The position numbers and the translations under genes were made by a program. This document shows, one piece after another, positions 51,001 through 57,454 of a stretch of 64,000 nt of DNA. Below the pieces are notes generated by a model, which made no database searches, was not told the origin of the DNA, and was given only the letters and a program-made list of their open reading frames with translations. Origin of the DNA: Ariolimax columbianus (Eukaryota; Mollusca; Gastropoda; Stylommatophora; Arionidae). Position 1 is the stretch's first letter; each line of letters begins with the position of its first letter. The DNA lies in contig JAVGWX010000008.1 in the NCBI GenBank assembly GCA_036924085.1, positions 50,265,019 through 50,329,018 on the forward strand. Direction: 5' to 3'.

Positions 51001-53692
51001 GGTCCCTGGACCTCAACTGAAAAGAGGCAGAAAGGCAACTCAAAATCGAACTTGCTGGAGGAGGTTTGTCAATGATATGTGCCCTGAAAGGAGCGGCACG
51101 CATAGAGTTATTGATACTCATCATGCAAAACACAGACACAGAAACCACCACTGCAAGAGCATGTATATGTACAAACAGGATCATTAAAAGGAGGTCAACT
51201 GTAGCGGTAGTCCATGCTTTTATTGGAGTGAAAAATAAGTATTATTTCTGATATATTTAAAAAAAACATTAAAATACCTTTATTTACAAATATTAATTTT
51301 GAGATTTTTGTGTCTTATTAAAATTCAGCTTCCCTACTCCTATCAACTGAACATGTTACTGGAATCCTGTTATTCAATCAGGCAGTTCAGTGTCTTATGC
51401 TAGGAAGTCCAAAGTTATCCTTTTGTTCCAAAAAGCCTTCTGGTTGGCTCTTAGAAGGTCCTATCCCGTTTCTTTCCTTTCAGATTTTCTTTTGACTATT
51501 AGTAGTAAGTTTGTGAGCTGTTTCCTTCTTGCAGCTAACTAGGCCTTTGGAAGGTACGGTTTTGGGGTTTCCAGAATTGTTCCTGTTGACCTTTTCCGCT
51601 TCTCAGCACTATAGGGTCCTTTAGTAAGTCTGGTAACTGTTAGGCTGTCCTTGCATGGAGTCTTGCTACTGGGTGTTTAGCGCCATCCCGTCTAGGAGGT
51701 ATGTCATGTCAACATATTGATGGTAATATCTTAGTCTTAGTTGACCTGTGCTTATACAGGGGCATAAGCCCCTGTGCAGGTGTGAGCTGGATGTAGCCAA
51801 GAGGAGGATTTCCTGCTTAGCGGGCTAGGCTCGAGTAGCTTATTATTCAACTATGGAGTGTGGTTAACTGATGTGTGAGTCTATCTTAGTAGACTCAAAC
51901 ACTAGAGCAAAGTAGACCCGCAACTTGTTAGGCGTCATCTATGCTGCTCTAAACAAACCACCTAACCATGGCCGATGTTATGTCATGTGACACAGTTGCC
52001 TCTTACGACATGCTCTCTGTGGGGCAGTGGTGCTATTCTTATCCCAGTCATACACTCCGGCAAACCACTCGATGTGGTAATATGAGCAAGTTAGGGGGTT
52101 TGAACCCCCGCTATTTAGTTACTATCATTCACTGATTTAAAGAAGGACATCTTACTTCTGTGCTATGGGGCGGAAGATTAATGTTTGATCAGGCAAAATA
52201 TACTGATCAGACATGTTGGGGTCAGGCAAAACATAATGGCCAAGATCCTCACCTCAGCTTCCTAGTAGCCCTCCCTGAAAACAAGCTGTTTTCATGGCAG
52301 CCTGGCTAACAAGGTGAGGGATTGACGTGATCCCTGTAGTAGTGAGTGACACGCAGATGAAGCCAAGCATAGCACAACCGCCTGGAGGACCCCAGTCGAC
52401 CTTCATCAGCACGTTCGGGATGTGATAAAAGCTACTGCAACTCGCCACTTAACGTCCTTTTCGGGGTGCACAAAAGAGTAACCTACTCATTGTGGACATT
52501 CACAAACAACAGCAACCTCTGTGCTATAGTGGGCTCCATATCATATAATGTCATATGAGCGTACGAAGAAGATATAATGTCATATGGAATGAGTGATAGT
52601 CATCATTATACTAGGCCTTTCGAGGCATGATAATCAGTTCTTTTCAACACTGCTATTCCTTTTCTAACTTAGAACAGAATCAGGTTCCCATTTTTACAGT
52701 TTTATAGTTGCCTGGAGAACTCCCCTCATTTTGTTATTAGCACCCATGACATCTGGTTGCCAATTAGAATGCAGCTATTAGTAACTTGCATAAAATCATC
52801 AGAAGCTGTTAAGAATAATCCTATAACTATTAGAGTAACCAATGCTTTACCTTCAGATGAGTTTGTCCAGATTGTGGCTTTGATTCTGTTATTATTTTGA
52901 AGTGCAGGATTGCCTGTCGTAAACAGGCTTATTTTCTTATCTAAATAAGGTGTGTTCGCTGACTTCTTTGTCAGTTATTGGCTAAGGTCCTAAGAAGATA
53001 CAACATCACTAGAAGACTATCAAGGAAACAGCAGATTCCCAACACACCAATAAAGGACAGAAGATAAATCATCAGCAATGAAAATAATGAGAGACATGGG
53101 TAAAATGTTATTTAAATGAGAATTGAGCAATGGCCAATCAGTAAGATACTGGTCTGTTCAGTTAGATGGAAACATGTGTTCGAACCCTGGTAAGGGATGA
53201 AGATGCAGTGAAAGAGATGACAGTAGGGAATGAATCATAGCTGGCTGCTTGCATCAAGCTCGGCGAACCATAGCTGTCCAAGACCCTATTCCAACTCCAT
53301 ATGGCAGCCCTGGAAACAGTTTGCATCCATGCAGCTTGGCCGAGAGAATATGGATTGAAGAGGAAAGGCAGACCCAAAAAATATTCTGTGCTAGCACCAG
53401 ATGTGTTGAGCCGAAAGGCATAGATATCGCAGCCTCACTGTAAACTAATAACAAAACGTCCTTTTCAGGAAGAACAAAGAAGAAGAGGTGGAATTTATTA
53501 TACTATTGTTTTCCTTCTTTACAACAGAAACATCAGTTTGCTCTCAGTCTGGTTCAACAGATGAGCATCTACTATGGAAGAGACTCCAAATACCATGACC
53601 TCGTTCATCGCTTCAACTATGAGCCTGAGAAGCTTCAGTACCAGGAGCTTGTCGATGCTTTAAAGACACTTCCTCAGTATGATATGAACTGA
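29782..53692 (+). CDS. ATPAF1: ATPAF1, mitochondrial F1-ATPase assembly factor 1
   Basis: ATPAF1 (yeast ATP11) is a mitochondrial chaperone that binds unassembled F1 beta subunits during ATP synthase assembly. Nine coding exons join in frame: 29782-30014, 31910-32087, 34977-35039, 40018-40068, 41846-41893, 45930-46025, 47268-47334, 50505-50545 and 53528-53692 (942 nt, 313 residues plus TGA). The family is near 320-330 residues, so the model looks complete. The first 50 residues contain no Asp or Glu and are rich in K, R and S, fitting a mitochondrial targeting peptide. Conserved segments include LFFDKYKSKIQHMQRS, SLDTVLKMELIQDKTPQEI, the IWxxYH region and GIVLMNGQFD. ATG at 29782 has G at -3 and G at +4. 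The introns carry most of the window's LINE and SINE insertions, but every splice site seen is intact. Confidence 0.94.
30435..30786 (-). repeat. SINE-like family B, full length with TSD
   Basis: Flanked by GGAGC(A/G)TGA(G/A)TT at 30423-30434 and 30787-30798. Tail side ATTGTTGTTTGCG. In ATPAF1 intron 1. Confidence 0.9.
31043..31400 (-). mobile_element. mariner fragment (3' part)
   Basis: Starts with a terminal-repeat-like TACGAGGGCTGATACAAAA. The minus strand reads DNAPAQAHTSSRYF and YPYSPDMGPCNFWFFPNLKK, the second and third catalytic-Asp regions (third as CNFW in place of CDFW). It ends inside an A2 repeat at about 31390. A different mariner lineage from 14392-15664. Confidence 0.75.
31385..31645 (-). 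repeat. SINE-like family A2
   Basis: Minus-strand copy: GTTTGCAGCGAGGCTGTGAT, GTTAGCCAGGTTGCATGGCAG, AGGTCTTGGTCAGTTATGG, CTGATGCAAGC. The 3' GAA tail is replaced by the mariner junction. Confidence 0.75.
31910..32087 (+). CDS. ATPAF1: ATPAF1 coding exon 2
   Basis: A 178-nt exon. T completes the split Ser codon; it then reads ANPKEFEERVKDLSEQ and a Pro/Ser-rich low-complexity stretch ending GVGMTGSK. The donor GTTATT is weaker than the others in this gene, but the frame continues exactly into exon 3. Confidence 0.85.
32195..32590 (+). mobile_element. Zinc-finger LINE tail fragment
   Basis: Reads KKRFKDSLKESLRCCQIDTW then the NRS.W-like region, and in another frame VCQSCHGLFKARIGLISHER then AHQ: a perfect C-X2-C-X12-H-X3-H finger. 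3' end TTCTCATCGACGATGATGG then (ATT)n. Same family as 37701-39207. In ATPAF1 intron 2. Confidence 0.8.
32600..33060. other. ATPAF1 intron 2, no assigned element
   Basis: AT-rich, ends with an A14 run at 33031. No element recognised. Confidence 0.45.
33060..33700 (-). mobile_element. RNase-H LINE fragment, degenerate
   Basis: The minus strand holds LQWIPSPCGIPGNKTADRLA then KEGAT (His-to-Pro change in the catalytic SHCGI motif), VILFRMRTGHNRLN, and a broken knuckle region. Third, older relative of the RNase-H LINE. Confidence 0.75.
33730..34195. other. ATPAF1 intron 2, no assigned element
   Basis: No recognised repeat or coding signal. Confidence 0.45.
34200..34495 (+). repeat. SINE-like family A2 (left arm of inverted pair)
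   Basis: Full-length copy: GGGTCAAAGATGCAGCAGTG, CTGACCAAGGCCCTATTCC, CATGCAGTCTGGCAAGAC, end CTTTTAAAGACCAACGCTG then AAGAAG. Confidence 0.87.
34512..34775 (-). repeat. SINE-like family A2 (right arm of inverted pair)
   Basis: Begins TTCTTCTTCTTCGGTCTTTG and carries GTCCTTTAAAGGATGTG, then the A2 core in reverse. Only about 15-20 bp separate its tail from the tail of 34200-34495. About 200 bp before ATPAF1 exon 3. Confidence 0.87.
34977..35039 (+). CDS. ATPAF1: ATPAF1 coding exon 3
   Basis: Phase-0 63-nt exon encoding SLDTVLKMELIQDKTPQEI then TQ, a hallmark ATP11-domain helix. Acceptor TTCCAAG, donor GTGAGT. It follows an inverted pair of A2 repeats by about 200 bp. Confidence 0.93.
35335..36548 (+). 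mobile_element. RNase-H LINE copy 1 (RNase H + zinc knuckle)
   Basis: One reading frame runs 35335-36528 with only two stops (TAA at 35626 and 35917). Domains: a basic linker, then RNase H with THAYTDGSVTN (Asp), FRAKAEALRAAV (Glu), MLTDALTVVTAL (Asp) and WVPSHCNIQGNEEADRLAKE (His, Asp), then [18 protein letters not shown] and knuckle [20 protein letters not shown]. 3' end GTGTACGACGAAGAAGAAG. The RT is missing by 5' truncation. In ATPAF1 intron 3. Confidence 0.92.
36549..37032 (+). mobile_element. RNase-H LINE copy 2, tandem
   Basis: Begins at GTTCCATCCCACTGTAACAT directly after the GAAGAAGAAG tail of copy 1 and repeats the RNase H end, linker and knuckle ([20 protein letters not shown], knuckle Cys and the SHC motif damaged). 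Ends CGTATGAAGAAGAAACAAG. It is about 85-90 percent similar to copy 1 by eye. Confidence 0.9.
37040..37685. other. ATPAF1 intron 3, no assigned element
   Basis: AT-rich with a local near-duplicate TATCCCCAGG (37205-37240). Nothing else recognised. Confidence 0.45.
37701..39207 (-). mobile_element. Zinc-finger LINE, 5'-truncated, 15-bp TSD
   Basis: Flanked by perfect ATCTTAGAGGATAAT at 37686-37700 and 39208-39222. The minus strand runs from RT motif 1 onward: ECGFRAGRGTVDMIFAARQV, FIDLTKAFDTVN (catalytic Asp), SNGVKQGCVLAPTLFSMMF, LVFADDCALM (FADD), TINAKKTEVMY, FTYLGSTLSR, LLYACESWTVY, GWAGHLVRISDERLPKKLLY, RGRPKKRFKDGLKDSLKSC and C-terminal finger CPICSRCFRARIGLFSHMRT then H (CX2CX12HX3H). 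One frameshift near 38760 and one TAA near 38277 break it. In ATPAF1 intron 3. Confidence 0.94.
39245..39475 (-). repeat. SINE-like family A2, partial
   Basis: Minus-strand A2: TCTGACGCATCGAATTTCAG, AGTCTTGGTCAGCTCTGG, CCTGATGCAAGCAGCCAAC, TGTGCTGCATCTCC. 3' part missing. Confidence 0.75.
39590..39908 (-). repeat. SINE-like family A1 with 13-bp TSD
   Basis: Flanked by CATTGAGA(T/A)TATG at 39577-39589 and 39909-39921. Lacks about 25 bp of the head and has internal deletions. In ATPAF1 intron 3. Confidence 0.9.
40018..40068 (+). CDS. ATPAF1: ATPAF1 coding exon 4
   Basis: Phase-0 51-nt exon encoding IWCQYHSDKDYIFAVLK, matching the IWxxY..KD...AV segment of the family. Acceptor GAAACAG, donor GTATTG. 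Confidence 0.9.
40080..41560. other. ATPAF1 intron 4, mostly unassigned
   Basis: Contains a G19 tract at 40584-40602, and at 41410-41470 a piece GCCGCCACCTCTTATGACAG resembling 51995-52050 (GTTGCCTCTTACGACATGC). No coding signal. Confidence 0.45.
41565..41780 (+). repeat. SINE family C (tRNA-headed), plus-strand copy
   Basis: Head AGTGGGCTAGTGGTTGAGTG, B-box region GAGTTTGCTCCCC, body CCGTTACCCCGAGGAAGC, end GGGGAATAGAGAAATAAGGC. Shows family orientation. It ends 65 bp before ATPAF1 exon 5. Confidence 0.82.
41846..41893 (+). CDS. ATPAF1: ATPAF1 coding exon 5
   Basis: Phase-0 48-nt exon encoding AEEYQNLLEKSKKCPV, matching the family segment that ends in CP before the beta-barrel part. Acceptor GACAG, donor GTGAGT. 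Confidence 0.9.
42050..42340. repeat. C/CA-rich low-complexity stretch
   Basis: Pyrimidine-rich, with CCACCACCACCACCACC around 42265-42285. No coding signal. Confidence 0.7.
42410..42850. repeat. 31-bp minisatellite with higher-order period of 153 bp
   Basis: About 14 units of ATGGGAGTCTCATACAGATA then TTGGAGTGAAT. One unit type lacks 2 bp (GAGTCATAC for GAGTCTCATAC), at 42481 and 42634. The block of five units between these marks (29 + 4 x 31 = 153 bp) is repeated. In ATPAF1 intron 5. Confidence 0.93.
43030..43617 (+). mobile_element. mariner copy, decayed and shortened
   Basis: Plus-strand readings include DVHRRMQAVNDDKSVLKTTV then KDWAQ, of the DNA-binding domain. The right end AATTTCATTTGAACACGCC complements the terminal repeat seen at 265. 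About 590 bp remain of about 1.3 kb. Confidence 0.65.
43632..43905 (+). repeat. SINE-like family A2
   Basis: Copy with GGGTCGTAAAGACAGCACAG, GGCCAAGACCCTATTCC, AGTCTGGCTAAG, end CCTTTTCAGGGTGAATCCTG then AAGAAG. Confidence 0.8.
43972..45560 (+). mobile_element. RNase-H LINE of another family, split by A1
   Basis: 43972-44330 reads IETAMNETGRTVTGCLRPTP then VPPGIRR, a thumb motif (N..MR...G.LKPTP...LP...I.PP.(L/I)RR). After the A1 insertion, 44890-45430 reads AVFTDCIVLLETIQ, FQWLPSYCGITGNERADALA, KRNQQTTLFRLRTGHCRLLE and CSCGTGCQNHEA. Catalytic His of RNase H is replaced by Tyr (SYCGI) and the knuckle His is lost. In ATPAF1 intron 5. Confidence 0.8.
44397..44745 (-). repeat. SINE-like family A1 with 13-bp TSD
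   Basis: Flanked by AAGATGG(A/G)GATAC at 44384-44396 and 44746-44758. Tail side TTCTTCTTCTTCG; head CTGAGCAGCGCATGAGCTGC in reverse. It inserted into the LINE at 43972-45560. Confidence 0.93.
45930..46025 (+). CDS. ATPAF1: ATPAF1 coding exon 6
   Basis: Phase-0 96-nt exon beginning FVYPIRRDDGFEFILSQFD and ending TPLGMFQ, the beta-strand region of the ATP11 domain. Acceptor TTTCCAG, donor GTGTGT. Confidence 0.92.
46400..46980 (+). mobile_element. mariner copy, internally deleted
   Basis: Reads CTLREHVHHF in reverse flank and plus-strand YGVKDIQKEMLLVYDEKCIA then HNWDAKK, DDAQPG-like linker, the HTH part of a mariner transposase. Related to 13330-13930. The catalytic half is absent. Between ATPAF1 exons 6 and 7. 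Confidence 0.7.
47268..47334 (+). CDS. ATPAF1: ATPAF1 coding exon 7
   Basis: A 67-nt exon encoding LVRENAPPCLTLTHYTDLMK, DK and the first base of a Gly codon. The HY.DL..DKG segment is conserved in the family. Acceptor ACACAG, donor GTGAGG. Confidence 0.92.
47401..47675. repeat. 39-bp minisatellite, 7 units
   Basis: Unit GATATATATTAGGTTTAATA then AGAACTATTTGCCCCATAT. Starts 47401, 47440, 47479, 47518, 47557, 47595, 47634, with a partial unit to 47670. 39 is a multiple of 3, so an open frame crosses it; it has no coding meaning. It begins 66 bp after ATPAF1 exon 7. Confidence 0.94.
47690..48200 (+). repeat. tRNA-headed SINE family E
   Basis: Box A TGAGGTGGTAAGGTG, box B CTGGTTCAAATCACG, then GGGATTTTTTCACATGGAT, AGTAGTGAGATCAGAC and AAAGAGTAGGCCGCTGC. 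The same order recurs at 54950-55290 without the head. Confidence 0.75.
48385..48590 (+). repeat. SINE-like family A1, partial
   Basis: Plus-strand 3' two-thirds: GGGATCGAAGAGGGAAGGC, GGATGTGTCAGTCCAAAAGG, GGTAGTGGGAGATTGAAAA and a weak GAA tail (AAAAGAAGA). Confidence 0.8.
48690..48880 (-). repeat. SINE family C, head truncated
   Basis: CCTTATTTCTCTATTCCCC, CTGCTTCCTCCTGCATTTTC, GTAACGGCCGGTG. Ends at the B-box region where an RT fragment starts. Confidence 0.8.
48855..49390 (+). mobile_element. RT thumb and tail fragment
   Basis: Reads FEYLGSAVK, then a degenerate CYRRI, HQLDIEENFINTITRKKLGH and FGHMKR. Resembles 11332-12435 ([19 protein letters not shown]...HIKR). Many frameshifts. Confidence 0.7.
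49440..49640 (+). repeat. Possible SINE family E tail
   Basis: CCCCAGGTTTAGTAAGCCACA and CTGCCTGGCAGCAGGCAAAT match the end of the family E copy at 55160-55290 (CCTAGTAAGCCACAGAAAG; TTACCTGGCAACAG). A 60-bp mariner piece follows at 49655-49715 (compare 43415-43470). Confidence 0.55.
49810..50065 (+). mobile_element. CR1-like LINE 3' end, solo copy 2
   Basis: Carries the ORF end (LDIRKYFF near 49850) and terminal GTATATAGACTCTGCAGAGT then CAATATAAAGACGTAAAG. 5' truncated. In ATPAF1 intron 7. Confidence 0.8.
50505..50545 (+). CDS. ATPAF1: ATPAF1 coding exon 8
   Basis: A 41-nt exon that completes Gly and reads IVLMNGQFDQKVL, matching the conserved KGIVLM motif. Acceptor CTCCAG, donor GTAAGT. 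A degenerate RT thumb fragment begins about 65 bp into the next intron. Confidence 0.92.
50610..51190 (+). mobile_element. RT thumb and tail fragment
   Basis: Reads KTNTKLTLYNSNVKSVLLYG then AET, NKCLRRIIGL, WGWIGHVL and KRKIGRPGNTRRRGCENEL: the generic LLYGSETW...RWGWIGH.LR...GRP.NTWRR tail. Starts about 65 bp after ATPAF1 exon 8. Confidence 0.8.
51190..52150. other. ATPAF1 intron 8, unassigned with retroelement-like motif
   Basis: 51990-52050 has GTTGCCTCTTACGACATGC then CTATTCTTATCCC, similar to 41410-41470. 52098-52116 holds GGGGGTTTGAACCCCC, a near palindrome. No protein coding recognised. Confidence 0.4.
52167..52517 (+). repeat. SINE-like family B, full length with 10-bp TSD
   Basis: Flanked by TCTGTGCTAT at 52157-52166 and 52518-52527. 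Core GGCCAAGATCCTCACCTC, CAGCCTGGCTAACAAGG, tail ACAAACAACAGCAAC. Confidence 0.92.
52530..53184. other. ATPAF1 intron 8, no assigned element
   Basis: AT-rich. A short CGTACGAAGAAGATATAATG at about 52560 resembles the 3' end of the RNase-H LINE. Nothing else recognised. Confidence 0.4.
53185..53487 (+). repeat. SINE-like family A2 beside ATPAF1 exon 9
   Basis: Full-length copy ending TCCTTTTCAGGAAGAAC then AAAGAAGAAG, 41 bp before exon 9, so it provides part of the sequence upstream of the last acceptor. Confidence 0.85.
53528..53692 (+). CDS. ATPAF1: ATPAF1 coding exon 9 and stop
   Basis: A 165-nt terminal exon starting KHQFALSLVQQMSIYYG and ending LPQYDMN then TGA. It matches the C terminus of the family (A..L..Q...FY...Y..V..FN..P..F.Y). 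The acceptor lies about 40 bp after the end of an A2 repeat. Confidence 0.94.
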   Translation, partial: KHQFALSLVQQMSIYYGRDSKYHDLVHRFNYEPEKLQYQELVDALKTLPQYDMN

Positions 53693-54475
53693 TATGTCAA
53701 GACATGCTTTGTTGTGATGCCTCTAGAGACCCTATAAGTCTGCCCGGTTGAACAAACATCGAAGGGATGGTACTAGATGCATCTAGGGGTGGATATTAGT
53801 GTAGCTGTTGTGTTTATAAGCAGTAATGTGATAGTCAGTCACCTTGAAATGGTGAAGGAGCTTGCATGTCTCAATGATCCCAGGGGCTAAGCCAGCGGAA
53901 GCGCAAGCTTCCACTAGGGACACCCAAGCTGGATAGGTCATGGGGGAGGGAATAGACTAAACACAGACAATTCACCTAGAGTATAATAGGTTAGGTTAGG
54001 GCCGACCACCCAAATCTATCAAACAAAGGTGGTTAAGAAAACATTGACAGCAAAGCAAAAGAAAACAACCTTGGGAAAGGAATTGCCTTTAGAAACAAGA
54101 AAAATAATGCAGTGGAGTGAAAGCCACAAGGAAGCTCCACAGCTGTACACAGGTCTGACATGCAGAAAAGGGAAGATCCCTTAACCTGGAGATAGGTAGA
54201 AAAAGCAGCCTAGAACTGTGTGTGCTGGTGAGATGTTGTCAATGGTCTGTGCACCAAGATGATGGTGATTGAATGGGATAGTACTAATGTGAAGAAGAAG
54301 AACAATCCCAAAATATACCATCTTTAAATTTCATGTTTAATTGTACATTTCTTTTGATGTATATTATTAAACTAAAATACTAGTAATATATTGCTCTTTG
54401 GTCTTATATTAAATTCAATATTAATCAGGAAAAAATACTAACAAACAAGTCCATGACAATAGCAGAGATAGAGAC
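53693..54475 (+). other. 3' UTR and downstream flank of ATPAF1
   Basis: No coding sequence. A candidate polyadenylation hexamer ATTAAA lies near 54366, with a second weaker AT-rich stretch after it. The true transcript end cannot be fixed from sequence. Confidence 0.4.
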
Positions 54476-54479
54476 AGTC

Positions 54480-54605
54480 TTGTCTCCTTTTCATTCAAAA
54501 TATTTGTTCTGATCCCAAGAATCGATTTCATTGCACTCCGGGCATACCCATAGGTGCTCAGTCTCTCTCAGTAAATAGCGAAGGGTGTAGATACTGATGG
54601 TTTTT
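54480..54605 (-). mobile_element. RNase-H LINE (second family) terminal fragment
   Basis: The minus strand reads ETEHLWVCPECNEIDSWD-like, the same end as near 63440-63500 and 21230-21290. A CX2C pair is kept. Confidence 0.6.
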
Positions 54606-54606
54606 G

Positions 54607-54820
54607 CAGCGTCTGATTAGTGTAGTGGTAGAGCTATTGCTTTTCACAGCAAAGGTACAAGGTTCAGCTCCCATTACTGGCTCGCTCCAGTCGACTTGCT
54701 GTAAATGAGTACCTGACTTACAGCTAGGGAAGGAAAAGGCAGCGAGGAAGGCAACTGGTCACCCATCTTCACACAAGCTGTGGCTTAGTTTACTTTAGTC
54801 TCTAACACTTCATTTCTGAC
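54607..54820 (+). repeat. tRNA-headed SINE family D
   Basis: Box A GTGTAGTGGTAGAGC, box B AGGTTCAGCTCCC, CTCCAGTCGACTTGCTGTAA then ATGAGTACCTGA, end TCATTTCTGACAAG. Matches 28335-28530. Confidence 0.8.
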
Positions 54821-54949
54821 AAGTGGTTAAGTCTGCTTAAGGACACCCTTTATCTTTTTAAAGAACATTGGACAACTAATGCAGCTGGCTTGGATAAACC
54901 TATTTGATTTGTGTCATCAAAGATCTATTTAATGAATCATTATATTTAT

Positions 54950-55290
54950 TACTATGGGGGCTCAGGTGGAGATCAGGATTTTTTCACTTGGATCTCCTGA
55001 TAAAAATTCCCCTACTCTGGGTAGTGAGATCGGACGACCGTGTTCAATGTCGAGCACGTTAAAAATCCCTTGGCAGTTAAAAATCTAAAAGAGTAGGCTT
55101 AACGGCCACTGCCTGGACAAAATTCTAAAGTTCTAGTTAAAAATCTAATCTATTACTTGTACCTTCCCCCAAGCCTAGTAAGCCACAGAAAGTTTTAAAA
55201 TACCAACTAGATATATCTGAAGCCTTCGGTTACCTGGCAACAGATATTAACATGCCTGTTTGAATACCAGGATTCTAAGTTATTACTAAA
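54950..55290 (+). repeat. SINE family E, head truncated
   Basis: GGATTTTTTCACTTGGATCT, GGGTAGTGAGATCGGAC, AAAGAGTAGGCTTAACG. Matches 47755-47900. Confidence 0.75.
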
Positions 55291-55659
55291 ATGATGTCTT
55301 CAGTGTTGCAGATCACCAATCCAACTTTCACATCTTGTTTTGCTCAACAGTTAAACCTAAGTCTGATGCATAGCTAGATAGAATTTCCCATTGCCAAGTC
55401 AATGCACAGAAATAGTTGAACTAAAGTGAAGAAACCTGTGCTCAGGGACAACACTTAGCAGCACTGTTGACTACCAACTTGAAAGAATGCACAAAAATGC
55501 TTCTGGCTTTCTGTCCAGGCCTTTTCTATTTTTTTTCTCTCATTTTATTTATTTTTTTTCATTCTTTATTTTTCATTTTACTTCCATTGTCATAACCTTA
55601 ATTGCGCTAATTCTCATTTGGTAATCTCATTTTTTCAAAATATGTGATTGTTCTGTTCT

Positions 55660-55930
55660 TATGAATCTATTTCACCGCACTCCGAGCACCCATAGGTACT
55701 CAGTCTTTCTCAGACAGAAGGTTGTGAGTACTGATGGATACTACAGCTCATTTGCTGTGCACACTCTAGCTTCGCCCTATCTTTAACCCCACTCCCTCCG
55801 CTCAAATGTTGTTTGATTTCAAAGTTCTGCAGTCTGTGAATTGCTGATTCAGCTGTTGGGGTGTTATCATCCAACAGGCGGTCATTGATAGACATCAAAG
55901 TGTCACTCTATATCTAGTGTACCCAATATT
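55660..55930 (-). mobile_element. RNase-H LINE (second family) fragment
   Basis: The minus strand reads SINDRLLDDNTPTAESAIHR then LQNFEIK, matching 21367-21500 ([20 protein letters not shown]). Confidence 0.8.
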
Positions 55931-56026
55931 AGTGCTTGGGAAGCCAGGATGTCAGCTTATCATTTCCCCACAAGCCCAGCATAACTAGGACAATAGATCT
56001 ACACCTGCCCAAAAATTGGAAGTCTT

Positions 56027-56360
56027 CGTCTTTGTTTGTTCTCAATCTCCTGCTACCAAGTCATGAAAAGGGCTTTGCAAGTAGCAGGATGGAGAACGGA
56101 ATGTGTTGTGTTGTAGTTTACAGCTTGACTGCGATATTTGCACCTTTCCATCTGACACATCCAACTTTAGCAGGCATTTTTGAGTACCAGGTTAGCTTTC
56201 CCTCTTCGATCCCTTCTCCTTAGCCAGTCTGCTCTGTCACAGTCTGTTATCCAGGATCCCCGCGTGAAGGTGTAGAAGGGTTTTGGCAGCTCTGGTTATC
56301 AGGCCCGGATGCTAGCAGTCAGCTATGGGTCACTGACCACTGCAGCTCATGCGCTGCCAG
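56027..56360 (-). repeat. SINE-like family A1
   Basis: Near full-length minus-strand copy from TTCTCAATCTCCTGCTACC to CTGCAGCTCATGCGCTGC. The tail is TTCGTCTTTGTTTG rather than pure TTC. Confidence 0.87.
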
Positions 56361-56361
56361 T

Positions 56362-56475
56362 TAATGCATTTAAGAATAGATTGGATGTGCATAGCTTTTA
56401 GAGCAGGGTAATGCAAATGTAACTGGTTGTATACAAACTCTGATGAGTCTTCTAAACCAGTATAAAAACGTTAAG
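56362..56475 (+). mobile_element. CR1-like LINE 3' end, solo copy 3
   Basis: Only the last 115 bp: AATGCATTTAAGAATAGATT then GGATGTGCATAGC, AACTGGTTGTATACAAACTC and terminal AAAACGTTAAGTTAAGG. Confidence 0.8.
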
Positions 56476-56479
56476 TTAA

Positions 56480-56730
56480 GGTCGTTCGGGACCACTTGAA
56501 GACAATCCCACACCATCTCTCTCTGTCTGCTGCCGCCAATCGTGCCTTATGGGGATGAAGGTTTGACCACTCAGTGATGTTGTCTGCCCATCTCTTCCTT
56601 GGGCGTCCCTGTCCTCTTTCCTGGTACGAAACAATGCAGCATCGAATTTGTAATTCCGCTGGATCTCGTGACGTGCCCATGCCAAACCATCTTTCACCTT
56701 TTGAAGACTATAAAAGTAATGGGAGGCTTG
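56480..56730 (-). mobile_element. LINE C-terminal tail fragment
   Basis: The minus strand reads LAWARHEIQRNYKFDAALFR then GRPRKRWADNITEWSNL and ADRERWCGIVFKWS across two frames: the GRPRKRW.DNI..W..L......A.DR..W tail. Confidence 0.75.
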
Positions 56731-56846
56731 AATCCAAAGGTTGTGTAATACATGCAGCGAAAGGATAATATGAAGATATGGCGGTGGAACGCTAAATGAG
56801 AATGGTGAACAGTTAATAAACCAGTACCTTATACAAATTAGTAATC

Positions 56847-56869
56847 GGGGGGGGGGGGGGGGGGGGGGG
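56847..56869. repeat. G23 homopolymer
   Basis: A run of 23 G on the plus strand, flanked by TC and TGG. Confidence 0.95.
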
Positions 56870-57129
56870 TGGTAGCACTCCTCCCATATAAGGACATCTA
56901 CAAACTACCATGGATGTGACAATAAAACCAGATAGGTCAATTAATGATACATAGTGGATGGAGACATTCACTGCAAGATGTGAAAGTATGAAGTTATGCA
57001 AACCTACGGAGTGACCATCATCTAGTGGTAACTATAATTAATGTGAAGATCAGAGCCACAAGCTTAAAGATAACTAACCAAAAGAGATGTCTTGTCTTGT
57101 TTTATTTGCCATTGTTTTCTGTCCAGAGT

Positions 57130-57440
57130 CAAACGCGTCACTCAAGTAGTCATCATCCCATGACGATTAAGAATATCCGCAACATTTCCTATCCATCTCG
57201 TTCTCGCTCTGTCACGGTTGCGAAAACCAGATCGCTGTGTGTTATAGGCGCACAGGGGTAGTTGGTAAAATTGCATTCTCATTAGGCCGCCGAACCTCTT
57301 GATTTTCTCCTCATCAATATATGCAATGCAGGGCCCTGCTTCAACGATGTTTTTCACATCTTCTTTGCCCATTCTGTCTCTCCTATTTAAGTTGATGGTT
57401 TTCTGGAGGCATCTTATATCACATGTGATCTTTCTCTCTA
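57130..57440 (-). mobile_element. LINE C-terminal tail fragment
   Basis: The minus strand reads YIDEEKIKRFGGLMRMQF, then RARTRWIGNVADILNRHG, the RIRWFGHVMRM and RPRTRWLDNI tail motifs. Confidence 0.7.
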
Positions 57441-57454
57441 GAGATTTTTTTTGT

